A program made the position numbers and the translations under genes. Under the pieces are notes generated by a model. That model worked only from the letters and a program-made list of their open reading frames with translations. It was not told where the DNA came from and ran no database searches. A stretch of DNA of 64,000 bases from the NCBI RefSeq assembly GCF_963678635.1, contig NC_087062.1, positions 62,232,386 to 62,296,385 of the forward strand, written 5' to 3'. Positions 23,311-35,470 of this stretch are shown piece by piece. The DNA is from Symsagittifera roscoffensis. Its lineage: Eukaryota > Xenacoelomorpha > Acoela > Convolutidae. The first letter of the stretch is position 1. Each line of letters begins with the position of its first letter.

Positions 23311-26300
23311 ATTTTTTTCTGGCAATTTTTTGGCCCGAAATCAAATTTTAAGATTTTTTAAAAAATTTTTTGCATTGAAAGGAGTCTACTAATCTCTGCA
23401 ATCAAAATTCAGAGAAATTGAGTGCTGCAAAACCGACAGAACGGAAGTGTTTTTTTTTACCAATTGCCACAAGTCTTAAAACTTTTTGCTATGCCATGAT
23501 ATTACAGTTAACCCAATTTATTTGTTGTACCTGATTTTGTCGGAAACAAGTGTTTACTTAAAAAACGTAAGCCGCGAATAACCTCAAAAAGGTGACAAAT
23601 CGAGGAGAAAAAAAATGTTTTTTTTTCTTTAATATTGCCTGTATTGGCACTTGTATACTTGTTTGATTCTGTGAGAAAACTAGTTTAGATTAAACCGCAG
23701 TGCAATAAAATAATTTAACAATAACTTTTCAGCTTTCAAAAAATGATTCGCACCATCATGGAGCTTTTTGACCAAATTTAGTATAACTTAAAATCAAATT
23801 ATGGTGTAGAAAAGAATGAAATGCGCAGATATACAAAAAAATTTCAGTCTTCAAACTCGATGGTTGCTGTTGAATCATATTTGAAGACAAATTTGCCGGC
23901 TTTTTAAAGAATCACTGATGCAAAAATAATTTTTAAATTGAGAACTCAAAATTTAAATGCGGCAATCAGCTGTTATTCTCGGTCCAGTGACCAAAAATAG
24001 CAAGAAAATATGATAAAATAGGCTCCACTTTTAGATGAAGCTGGATAATTATTCCAAAGAAAATAAACATTATACGAAAAAAATCTTGGTTTTTTTTTCA
24101 GTATACCAGGGAAAGTTGCGAAGCAATAAAGTGCTGTAACATAATAGGTATTGAATTTTTTTTGCTAGTTTTACAACAAAATTTTAATTGAACCTGAAAA
24201 ACTTGCAGTCTAACCAAGTTTAAAATTTTAATTGAGTTACAGATTTTCACTCAAAGAGTGAAACACCTAAGGTTCAATTGAAAAAAGAATAACTCAGAAG
24301 AAATGAATTTTTTTGTATTTTGTAGTACCTTGTTTTGATTTTTAGTTTGGGTTTGACAAATGATAGGAAACAAGACTCGATAATAACCTCCGAAAAATGA
24401 CAAACTAAAACAAGGATAGGCGGTTACTGCGCAAGTAGCACAGAACGTTCCGACCACAGTTTTAAAAAAATACAAAACAAAGTTTTCTCAAGTTGTTGTC
24501 GTTTTTTTTCTAATTTTTTTTTCAGAATCTGAACAAAAAATTAGAGCTTAGGCATATTTGAGAGTCTTGTCATTGTAAATTAGGTCAATCGGAAAAAAAT
24601 TAGAAAAAGCTCAAAAACTTTTTCAAATTTTTTTGCGGGAATTTTCTGAATGTTCAAGTTTTTGATTCCCAAAATTGTGCTGAAAAACGGCTCTAATAAG
24701 GCTTAAATGAGCTATTACAATTACTACCTACTTAACTAATTAGGGCACTCGAGGCACTTAGCACAGTGGTAAGGCGTTCACTTTGAAATCGTCAGATCGT
24801 GTATTCGATCCCATGCCATGGCAATGATAGTGTGTGAGGACAAGCTCTCACTTGATCCCCAGCTTCAGGTCTACCACAACCTGACCAAATTTGGCTGCAA
24901 TAGTGGTACCACGTGAAAGTTCTAGACGCAAAAAAAAACGGCCTTGAGTAGAATGAACTGAACTGCAGTAGATTTTCAAATAGATTGAAATATATATACT
25001 TTTTTCAGCTGTAGACTTTGCTGACATTCTCTAAACCTGGTTGACTTTAGTTTTTTGTTAAGGGTTTTGTGGAAAAATTTTTTTTGTTGACCTTACACTA
25101 ATTTTGAAAGGTATTTAAAAAAAGATTATTTTCTTGAAAACTATTCCTATTGATCACAAGTCTGACTGAGTATCATTATTTATATTTAAAAAAAAATAGT
25201 AAATTATATAAAATCCACAAAATTTTTCATCAACCTCATCACCTTAGAGATTGCACTCGTTGATTGCTCAACAAAATAACACAGTCTGGAATGTGGGGAG
25301 ATAATAAAAATGGACTATCCTTGACAGGACTGTTAAAGGCTTACTGATAGCTCCTCTGCGATTCGCAGGAACTACAATTATTATTATTAATTAGTTCTAA
25401 TTAGCTCGAAATTAGACCAAAAACCGAAAATATCCAACCGATTTTTCTCTACACTATGAAAACTTTTAGAAATACTTTAATGTCGTTCAAATCACGATTG
25501 AAAGTTCTTCAATATGATATATAACTCAAAACTGTCCAATGATTATTTGTGGTAGCTGATTTTGCGCGGAAAACAAAAAAAAACTAAAACACCCGAATAC
25601 AACTTACACTAATATTTGACTGAAAATATCAACATTGGTGAAACTTACAGAAAACAATTGAACTATGCCACCAAAACTAGGATAGTTGTAGAAGCTCTAT
25701 TTCTCCAAAATTACAAACTCAAATCTTATTTTTCATTGAAAATCGATAATGACTATGCTTATCTTCACATGAGCTTAACAAGTCACGTCCAAATAAGGCA
25801 CGATTTTACCGAAAAAATTTGAATACATTTTAAAAATACTTAAAAACGATAAGTACTGAAACTGAAACGTGCATCGTTTGCTCAGACAAATCTTATTTAT
25901 TTCGAGTTTGATTTGTTTTAGTTGATAAAAGTTGTGCAATCGGAGTTGAGGTGATTTGCGTTTTGAAAAACTTACATCTAAATGGTTTCAGCATAGATAT
26001 AATGATATAAAGTTGATTGCAATTAAATTATCTGAAAATCCAGTTATGAAATGTTTGCTAATTTTTTTCTAGAATTAGAAAATCTTAATAATGAATGGTT
26101 GACTAAATTAACAAAAAATGGGAAACTCTCAAATTATCTACTAAAAAAGAAAATTCTGAATGGCGTTTTTGCAAGCAAAAAAAAGTTTGTAGAAAAAACG
26201 AAGTAGCTACATAGCATCAATTTGCCTAAAATTTTAATTTTGTAGAGACAAAGCAATTGTTCAAAGCTCTTTTTTTGTTGTCATAAATAATTAGATCAAA

Positions 26301-26847
26301 CAGTTTTTTTTCAGACAAGAAGCATATGAAAGTTTTCAATTATCAAACTTTGACAAAAACTGAACTGACTTATTCGAATCATATTTACTTAGGTGGCTAC
26401 CTGCTAAGTCAAACATACGTCCAGAAGACTTTTTTTTTCATTAAACCGACTATAAAGAAGTAAGTTTTTTAAGGAGGCCGATGTTTAGAGCAGGAAGAAA
26501 AAATTATGTTGGAGCAGGAAGCGCTATTCTTGACTTAATGAACAGTAAAATATGAGAGAAACATTTTTGTTAATTGTTGGATACTTTCTGTTTAAAGCAT
26601 CAATATTTGGTTGTTGTTTTTTGTCTTTATCAAAAAATTTTAGAAATTTTTTTTTCTCAGTTGATTGCACTCGTTGATTTTAATCACTTGATTACAGTTT
26701 TATATGTAAAATTATGATGTGAATTTTTATCTTGCGACTCTTTGTGAACTCTTCCTGTACTTTGTATAATTTTTTGATAAAAGAGTGTCCTGCTTTTAAA
26801 ACGAGAAGTTGTTGAATTTTAGCTAACAATTTTGTTCATGTTAGACA
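23289..26847. repeat. large duplicated block B, copy 1
   Basis: Begins AGTTTTAGTATGACTCATC and ends TTCATGTTAGACA; it aligns with 52241-55073. The copies differ by scattered substitutions and small indels. One 651-bp insertion (24744-25394) is present only here. No coding sequence is recognised. Block B2 directly follows C2, whereas B1 stands alone. Confidence 0.85.
24744..25394 (+). mobile_element. tRNA-derived SINE, copy 1, with empty site in block B2
   Basis: Head with A box TAGCACAGTGG (24759-24769) and B box TATTCGATCC (about 24802-24811), a tRNA-like spacing. The body contains CTCTCACTTGATC and CGGCCTTGAGT; a distal part at about 25280-25370 has GTGGGGAGATAATA; the tail is ATT repeats. 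Block B2 reads straight from ACTAATTAG into TTCTAATTAG at this point, so this copy carries an insertion flanked by a direct TAATTAG. Part of the middle (about 24965-25280) is absent from the copy at 4985-5326. Confidence 0.8.
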
Positions 26848-27145
26848 TGTGCCTGAAACTATTATTATAACTCCACCGATCAAGTTGTTTTAGCCTTCTT
26901 TTCATTTTGATTGGAGGGGAGTTAACAAGCTTCTTATCGACAGAAAACAGTACTATGGTCAAAGAATGTCCACGACAGTTACCAATCAGCTGTTGAAATC
27001 GAAATAAATTGTTAAGATTAATTTTTTAATCTATCAGCAAAAAAGATTTTCGTGTACAAAATTACCTTGAAAAAGTCCTAGAGAAAAGATTTGAAAATGC
27101 AATTTAAAAAAATGTCAGTGTTTTTTTTCAGCTGAAGCTAATGCG
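26848..27145. other. noncoding spacer, nothing recognised
   Basis: AT-rich spacer between block B1 and the MITE at 27146; no supported feature. Confidence 0.4.
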
Positions 27146-27556
27146 GGGGAGGGTTCTCATGCTTGAAGGACCGAATGCTTGAAAAATTTCACTCAATCAA
27201 AATCGCTAAGCGTTTCTATTGGCTAACTGCCTTTCACAAAACCGAAGTCAAAAAATGTATTAAATCAGTGGAAAATAATCAAAAATATTACAAATTGCGG
27301 GTTACAACTGCATTCCTGTTCAGATAATTTTCAAGATTCTCTCATCATTTTCAAGATCTAATGATTTAAAAATCATAAGAATTTTCCAGTCTTGAAAACT
27401 TATCTGCTTGTTATCTATCGGTCAATAATAACACTAATGACCTGTAATTATTTTCTTGATTTACTTTGAGATTTTGAATACCCAATTCTGATTGGCTGAA
27501 AGTAAGTTGAAATTAATTTCAAGCATTCGGTCCTTCAAGCATGAGGGACGCCACCC
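27146..27556. mobile_element. MITE with 7-bp target duplication
   Basis: Flanked by TAATGCG on both sides (27139-27145 and 27557-27563). The ends form an inverted repeat of about 35-40 bp, the core on both sides being CTCATGCTTGAAGGACCGAA followed by TGCTTGAAA. The core resembles the terminal repeat of the nested MITE at 17667-18039, so they are likely one family. At 411 bp and without an open frame it is non-autonomous. Confidence 0.75.
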
Positions 27557-27563
27557 TAATGCG

Positions 27564-29689
27564 TATAAAGCAAAAGTTCATTTATGAAACCTCAATGTGC
27601 TAGAAGATAGCTTTTACTGTCCCGACTTTCGATACGAAAGTGACGCAATATTTGTGCTCGGGGTGGGTTTTTTTTTCTTCAGACAAATTTCGACTTTTTA
27701 ACTAGCCATTTTTGACGGAATTTTTTATATCATTCAAAAGGTTTTGTTGTTTTGAGCTCAAATTTGAAAAAAAATATTTAACCTGTGATCATTTTTCGCA
27801 AAGTTATGAGGGTTTAAAGATTGCCATTTTGACCAATTTGGGACAATTAACGCGCAATATAATTCTCGCTATTAACGCGTAAGCGGAGAGTTAATCCTTC
27901 TTAGAAATCGTTCCAAATTGGTTAAAAGAAGCTTATTTGCCATAATTGGTTTGTTACAAGGAGCTAAATGTATCCTTTTGTATTTTAAATGGCGTGTGGG
28001 GGGATGATTTTCATTTAAAAAAATTCAAATTTCAGAAAAAATTTTTTTTTTCATTTTGTTTTATTTCATTGAATTTTTTAATGTTATTACTGCTCCATAA
28101 ACCTTAAAAGGCAGTCGGAACTTTCAGGGCTTCGCCCCGATACGAGCAGTCTTGTTTATTTTTACAAGATATTGACTAGTAGGATGAATTACAGCTGACG
28201 GTTGAAGTCTAATAAGCACTGATGTGTTAAAGATGATGCCCAATGTTTGATGGGTGAAAATATTTAAAAAGTCTTGAGACTAAATCATAAGCAAGAGAAA
28301 ATGAAGGACAACTAAAAATTGGAACTTATCTGAAATTAACGTCTCAAAACCACTCACTTTTGTGCATTTGGGTTTTTTTTTTTCATTTTTTCAGCAGCGT
28401 AACTTGTTCTTGAACTTCATTTTATCAGTTTTTTTATCAACGTTTAAATATTATTCAAAAACAAGTGAAGGCTGCTTAAACAGAAGCAAAACTTTAAGCT
28501 CAAAAACAATTTAAACAAATATTAATACTTGAACCTCAATTTCAAAAAATTGTAGTCCAAGAATGATTGCTTTGAAAACTCAAGCATTTATGTAGTGTTT
28601 TTAGGGACCGAGAAACCAAGATTAGCAAAACTTGAAATCGTTAAGTTCCTGTCCTTTTTGCTGAGTTAGTGATCTATCTCTTATGACCTCATGATTAAAA
28701 AACTAAAGTCGGGTATCATGATTAGTGTCTTTGATGCTGCAGAACGCCACGATTAGGGGTAAGCAGTTAAACTCTTTTTCTTGCTTGATATGGCAGTTAT
28801 CTCAGGGATACATTTTCAAACAGCATTGGAATGACAAAATCAACTGAGATTAAAAAAATATAACAGTTTAAAATACCTTGATTTTTTTTTCGAATATACT
28901 AACAGCAGAACTGCACTGTTTATATAAATTTCTTACTTTTAAACGCATACTTTTCAATTTTTCTCAGGATTATTTTTTGAGTTTAAAATTTGCGCAATCA
29001 ATAACAAAAATATCTAATATCTTTACCGTTGAAATGCACATTTTTTTTTGGGACTGATTGAAAAGATTACACTATGCTACGTAGAGCTCAAAAAAATTAT
29101 CACAGTTTTCCGCAGCTTTTTTTGCTTCTGAATGATCGCAAAGTTCCGAAACGGTTGTTATCATTCTCCTCCGAGCTGTGCATAGCATCGTGTAATCTTT
29201 TGAATCAGTCACAACAAAATGTCCCTTTTTTTCTCGAAAAAATCTCAAAACTTAAGCGCTGAGAAAAAGTTCTGAATTTCAACAAAAAGCTCTTTTGCTG
29301 ACAAAATCAAACATATGAAGCAAATGAGTTAGTTGTTTTGAGACGTCAATTGCTGATAGCTTCCAACTTTCTATTCTCGTTTTTTTCCTGTTCATTATTT
29401 AGTCTCGAACTTTCGCTCATCAAACACTGCGGCTCATTATAATTAGCGCTTCCGAGATACTAAATCAAATAACTTTGAACTCAGCGAAAAAAAATACGAA
29501 TAACTTACTTTTAATTGCTGAGAAAATTTGACTTTGATAGCGTAATGGTCAAAAAATTAGTAACTTTTGAGATAGCAAAAGATTTAATAGGGTCTAGATA
29601 AGTTATAGCAATTATAATGAGCCAAAAACAAAGCTATGTAATTTTTTTTTATCAGAGCTCCTGATACTGATCAGATTTTGTAACCAGCT
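27564..29689. other. noncoding spacer, nothing recognised
   Basis: AT-rich sequence; the open frame at 29074 has no recognisable domain. The phrase CGATACGAGCAGTCTTG (about 28138) resembles GATACGAGCAGTTTTG at 242 and may be an old shared repeat. Confidence 0.4.
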
Positions 29690-31260
29690 TCTTCTGTTGC
29701 AAATTTTTAATTTATTTGATAGCAGTTGATTTAGGATGAATTTTATGAGTCGTACTGCATATTATGAGGCAAAAAGCCATCAATTTACTTTTTGAGCTTA
29801 ATTTTAGATATTGAACACCATGTTCAAAGCTATGGTAAAAAATTTAATAGTCAGTGAGATAGCACATGGCGTACGATGACCTTGGTGAGTCATACTTTAA
29901 TTCAGAGAAATTTTTTCAATTTTTGACGTTGAGCAACTTTTGTTCATATCTATGATAAAAAAGATTAAAGTGTTTGAGATAGCAGATGATTTAACATGAC
30001 TTTTTTAGGTGTAACTGCACTTGATGAGCAGAACAAAGCATACTTTTTCAAACATAATTTTTATGCTGAGCATCTGTTATGTTCATGCCTATGGTTAGAA
30101 AAACAAAAATCTTTGAATTATAATGTCATAAAAGCTCGATGTAACATAGTACATATGATAAGTCGAAAAAGTAATGTTTTTGAACAAAAATTTTTCGAGC
30201 AACTTTTTTTTCATGCTTATGGTCACAAAGCTAAAAAATGAAGAGACAGCAGATGTAACATGTTTTTGATGAGTAATATTACATATGATGAGGCAATTTT
30301 TGAGAAAAAAGTTTTCGACGCTGAGTAACTTTTAACTTCATGCGTATCGTTAAAAATCAATAGTTAGTGAGATATCAGATAATGTAACTTGACCTTGATT
30401 AGGAGAACATATGATGAAGCAAAACTTGGTCAATGAAAGTTTGTCCAAACTAGTTTTTGATGCTGAGCATCTTTTATATTCATGTCATGGTGAATAAGTT
30501 GAAATACATTCCGAAATCAGATGCTTTAATTTGACCTTGATGAGTCATACAAAGCAAAATTTTGTAAACATAGGCGCTACGCGCAATACACCGAAGGCAT
30601 AGAAACTGAAGCAAAAACCAAACAACTTGAACAACTAATAATTGAAGAATAACAGTTCTAGAACAAAAAATCGTAATAATATAAATAAATGAAAATAAAT
30701 AAATTAAATAAATACACACGCAGAAATAATAAAAGCAAAACTAAATGAAAGAAAGAATAATTAAATAAATAAACAAAACACGTGATAAAAATAAACAAAA
30801 ATAAATATGTACATACATAAATTATAAATAAATATAAGCAAACTAAACATAATTAAATAAATAGAAGAACAGATAATTAAATAAATAAAGATGAACAAAT
30901 AAAGAAACAAACATACGCAATCACGTGACATAGCGCGATATAGTCCAGCCCACATGATAATTGATAACTGTGGACGTTATTTGTCGACACTTGACAACAG
31001 ACAACATTAAAAAAAAAACCCGTTACACGATACCATAACACCTTGACTAAAGTCTTCGGTGTAAATATAAAATTTTTGATAATTAGAAACTTTTATGTTC
31101 ATATGTATGGTCAAAAAATAAACTGTTTTCGAGATTTTGAGATGCCAGACGGTGTAACATGTTTTGAGGAGTCATAATACATTTGATGAGGCAAAAATCG
31201 AATCCAGAATGTGTTTTCATGCTGAGCAAATTCGATGTTCATGGCTGTGGTCAACTATAA
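29690..31260 (+). repeat. roughly 132-bp diverged repeat array, + oriented
   Basis: The anchor GCTGAGCA(A/T)CTTTT(A/G)TGTTCATG followed by (C/T)TATGGT recurs at about 29816, 29930, 30063, 30198, 30322, 30463, 31085 and 31212. Most spacings are 124-141 bp. Each unit also carries GAGATAGCAGAT and GATGAGTCATA words. It is interrupted by unrelated sequence at about 30560-31020 that includes an AAATA microsatellite. The reverse-complement family lies at 22790-23310. Confidence 0.7.
30665..30930. repeat. (AAATA)n-rich microsatellite region
   Basis: Long runs of AAATAAATAAA-type words with interruptions. The hydrophobic open frames on the - strand here are translations of this low-complexity sequence. 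Confidence 0.75.
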
Positions 31261-32028
31261 TTCTTCCAAAATACCGTCATTTTTTCCAAACATGAAATTT
31301 TTCCAACCTTGTTTTTTAACCGTGATACAAAAAACTCATAGCAACTTTCTTATTGAACCCACTATTTTGAATTTGACAGCGCAGTTTTCGAGACAAATGG
31401 AAAAAAGTCCAAAAAATGCAAATTTCAAAAATTGTACAGATTTTAAAACGCTTAATTGTTCGCCAAGAAATGAGAATAACATCTTTTCTGCTAAGACGAA
31501 TAGCAAAACCAGTTCTTTCGAATAAACATTCCGCATCAGATTTGGTACTCCTTTTTGACAAAACAAACTGCACTCTTTTTTGTAATCACTTTTCTCAAAT
31601 AAACAAAAAGCTCAAAATTTTTTCTAAAACAGGATAAAAACACTGTTTTTCATGCTTCAATCCTTTTTCTCAGATTTGACAGAGTAGTTTCTGTGAAAAA
31701 GGAATGTAAAATTTAGGTTAGGCCATAAATATGTTAATAAAAAAATAGGGCATGCTTTTTTATGCAGGGAAATTCCTTAGAGAAAGCTTTTCTGATTGAT
31801 ACCTTGATCTCAGAGTTAGTTCAGTTTCACAAAACAGGAAAAGCCAAAAAATGGGTAAATAAATCTCACTAACAAAATTTTGCAGGGCATAGAACATCAG
31901 ATAAATTAAAAACAGATAACCGGAATAAGCTGGCACAAAAAAAAACAGAGGATAAGCCGTTTTTCTTCATTATAAATGGTTTTTCATTAAACAAGAAATA
32001 GCCACCAATAAACCAGAAACAAATATAT
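31261..32028. other. noncoding spacer, no supported gene
   Basis: Open frames exist on both strands but overlap one another and show no recognised domain. Words like ATCTCAGATTTGACAG (about 31670) recur near 37350 and 62890 and suggest old repeat DNA. Confidence 0.4.
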
Positions 32029-35000
32029 AAAATTTCGAGGCCAGATTTGAAACTCTTGAGGGTAACCTGACAGCACACCAGTATAGCGTTAAGAATATCA
32101 AGTTCCTTTACATTTTTTTTATCTGAAATTTCTGAAAATAAAAATAAAAATCTTACGACACGGCATATCAAGGAAACTATAGGGTTTTAAGCAAGACAAG
32201 ACAAGACAAGACTTATAACCCCAGAGAGTACTCTGAGATTACCAAACAATAGAGTTGGAAATTTTAGGTTTTCTGAAGAAACAAATCGTTCAGCAGAATT
32301 TTTATAGCAAAGCAATCTTGAGTCTCATTTACGGAAATAAGTGGCTCAAAACGTTTACAAATTTCTTCGATACAGGAAAAAATACTGTCAGAGGACACTG
32401 AATCATTTCAAAACCGCAGACACGTTCTCTAAAAAGTTTATTTATTACGTCTTGGAAGTTTTACGAAACAATTAAAATCCAGAAAGTTTTTCTGTCACCC
32501 GGTTGTTTTATGGATACAGCATCTTGGGATTTAAAAATTATCTTATTTGAACTAAAACAACTACTGGTAAAAACAGAAGCTAAATTCAGGTTTCAACTTT
32601 GTTTTATATCAGTTGAATTTATGAGCCACTCAAAATGGTTCAACAGTTTTCTGGTTTTTATCAGGGATCCTTTATTATTAACAATGTTTTGAATATAAGT
32701 TTTTATCAATTTTTTTTGTTTTCATGAATTTTACAAACATGAAATCCTTGTAGAGTACGAAAACGTTGAAGATAGTCAGATGAAAAAAAACATACATTAT
32801 TTGCTCCAGAAAAATGCTTCAAAAACCCACAGCACCGTTTTCATAAAAATGATCTTTTAAGTTTTCTAGAATTGAAACTACGAAATTCCGCAGAGCCAGT
32901 TTTCTGAAGACCACATACTTTGACTCAAATCAATTAGGAGTGTTTCATGATTGGTACAATCGCAGGTCACGAGTTATTTGTACCAAAATATTAGGCAACA
33001 ACTATCGCAAATCGTCCAAGTCCCTATTTTCACAAAAAAACACTCGCAAAAGACGCAAAGACGCTTAGTAAGATACTGAATTGCCATGGCTGATGAGTAG
33101 ATTGGTTATCAAATACAAAATCAAAACATGTTTTTGCGTTTTCTCTACAGCTTGCACTTCTGATACGTTGCTTGTTTAAACATAGCTAGTTTTACTGAAA
33201 AAAAATAAGCTTCAATTATTTTGCTTTAAAGCTCATTGAAGTTCAAGAGCAATTGATGATTGACACTTTTTCAAAAATTAACCTGCCTTGAGAAAACTGG
33301 ATCAATGGTTACTTTTTGTTCGCTGGAATTCTTATAATTTAAACCCTCCTAGGAAACTGGAAGTCAATCAGGCTTTTTTGCGGCAATTCGGCAAATGAAT
33401 TGAACAAGCGAGCCTATTAAAAAAAAAACAATTCAATTTAGGTTATAAAAAAATTTCAAAATCAATAGTCATCCACTCTTAAGTTGATTTCAACTTAAGT
33501 TGATAGCGTGAACAGGTTCGCAAAAACTGTGAACTTTTGATGCAAGATAATGGAGCAAGGAGAACTTGACCACACCAAACTGTTTGTATCATTTGCAATG
33601 GCCTGTACAAATCAAAAATGGTGACAATAGTCTGCAAACTATCACGCCAAAAAATTAGGCAACAACTATCGCAAATCGTCCAAGTCCCTATTTTCACAAA
33701 AAAACACTCGCAAAAGACGCAAAGACGCTTAGTAAGATACTGAATTGCCATGGCTGATGAGTAGATTGGTTATCAAATACAAAATCAAAACATGTTTTTG
33801 CGTTTTCTCTACAGCTTGCACTTCTGATACGTTGCTTGTTTAAACATAGCTAGTTTTACTGAAAAAAAATTAGCTTCAATTATTTTGCTTTAAAGCTCAT
33901 TGAAGTTCAAGAGCAATTGATGATTGACACTTTTTCAAAAATTAACCTGCCTTGAGAAAACTGGATCAATGGTTACTTTTTGTTCGCTGGAATTCTTATA
34001 ATTTAAACCCTCCTAGGAAACTGGAAGTCAATCAGGCTTTTTTGCGGCAATTCGGCAAATGAATTGAACAAGCGAGCCTATTAAAAAAAAAACAATTCAA
34101 TTTAGGTTATAAAAAAATTTCAAAATCAATAGTCATCCACTCTTAAGTTGATTTCAACTTAAGTTGATAGCGTGAACAGGTTCGCAAAAACTGTGAACTT
34201 TTGATGCAAGATAATGGAGCAAGGAGAACTTGACCACACCAAACTGTTTGTATCATTTGCAATGGCCTGTACAAATCAAAAATGGTGACAATAGTCTGCA
34301 AACTATCACGCCAAAAAATTGGAATTTTTGAAGGTATTTTGAGGACTTGAATTCTTTTGCAAAAAGAAACATAATATTTTGAAATCAGCTATTCAAGCAA
34401 TGAAACTTCAAATTTAAAATTAATCTTGGCGACAAAATCGATGTGCTTGAACTTGAGAATTACTGAAGAGAGCTTTTGAATAATTTACTGGACTGATTGG
34501 TTTAGGAAAAATAGTAGTAAAAAATTGAAAATATTTTGTAGAGCGAGGTATCAAGCTGTAAAACTTTTAAAAATTTAGTTAGAGCAAGCCACTTAATTAC
34601 TGGAATTTTAAAAAAAATCAATTTGTCTTGATAGCTTTCATTGACTTATAAAATGTTGCGGTTTTTGAAAACAAACTATTCAGGCGATGAGAGTGAACCG
34701 ATTCAGGTTGTTTTGACGGATGAATTTGATTCGTTGAAGGTTAAAGCAAGCATTTCTGCCATAAAAGTAGTGAAAACTTAGTAAAACTTTTGAAGCAAGA
34801 TACTTCAGCGGTAGAATATTGAAATGCTTCAATTCAACTTGGTAGCTTGAATAAATGAGCTGTAACTTTTGTTTCCGCAATGAAGCTTTGACAGATTCAA
34901 GGTTCTTTTCATGACACGAAATGATTCGCAAAGATTCGCTTGAATAAATTTCGATACATGAACTGATTAATTAAAAGTCAACTACTTAAATGCGTGACAC

Positions 35001-35174
35001 ATATCTCATCATGTTCAAGTGTCTTCATCATTATCTTTTTCAACGTTTAAGCTCGACCTAACTCGCCAAGTTTAAGCTATCTACTAAGTTTTGGCTATTA
35101 CTGAATATGTTAAGCAGAGTTGATCCGGCCGTATGAAGTATGCATGTATCAAAAACAAGTTTAACGGAGCAGAA
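32029..35174. repeat. large duplicated block C, copy 1
   Basis: Begins AAAATTTCGA with CCAGATTTGAAACTCTTGAG and ends GTTTAACGGAGCAGAAC. It aligns with C2 (49825-52231) and C3 (55731-59162). It contains its own 664-bp perfect-looking duplication (32991-34318). No protein domain is recognised in either strand. It is followed directly by block D, as C3 is followed by D2. Confidence 0.85.
32991..34318. repeat. 664-bp head-to-tail duplication inside block C1
   Basis: Units 32991-33654 and 33655-34318 both begin TTAGGCAACAACTATCGC and both end ACTATCACGCCAAAAAA. One substitution (AAATAAGC versus AAATTAGC) was noticed. C2 and C3 have one unit at this place, so this duplication is younger than the C blocks. 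Confidence 0.9.
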
Positions 35175-35189
35175 CATTGCTGACTAGCC

Positions 35190-35470
35190 TTGCGCTACCA
35201 TGACTTCCACTACTGTTTTGAATTGCGCTACCCTGCTGCCTTGCGCTGCCCTGCAATAAATTGCCTAGGCTTGCGCTGCCCTCGCTTGTTTGCGATGTTC
35301 TGTCATGCTTTGCGCTGCCTTATCATGCTCCTTCTTGCACTGCCCCTCCTTGCCTTGCGCTGCCCTGTCCTGCCTTGAACTGCCCTTCCTTCATAATCCT
35401 CCTTGCCTTACCCTGCCCTACTCCTCCTTGTCTCCTGACTTTCGCTGCCCTGACCCCATTTACCTTGCGC
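35190..35470. repeat. CTTGCGCTGCC minisatellite
   Basis: Repeats of 5- and 10-bp words CCTTG, CGCTG, CCCTG. All three + frames are open because the words lack stops, producing Leu-Pro-Cys-Ala strings. This is not a gene. Confidence 0.85.

Noticed and set aside
30480-30955. Hydrophobic small ORFs as membrane proteins
   Set aside because: Phe/Ile/Tyr-rich frames come from the AAATA microsatellite.
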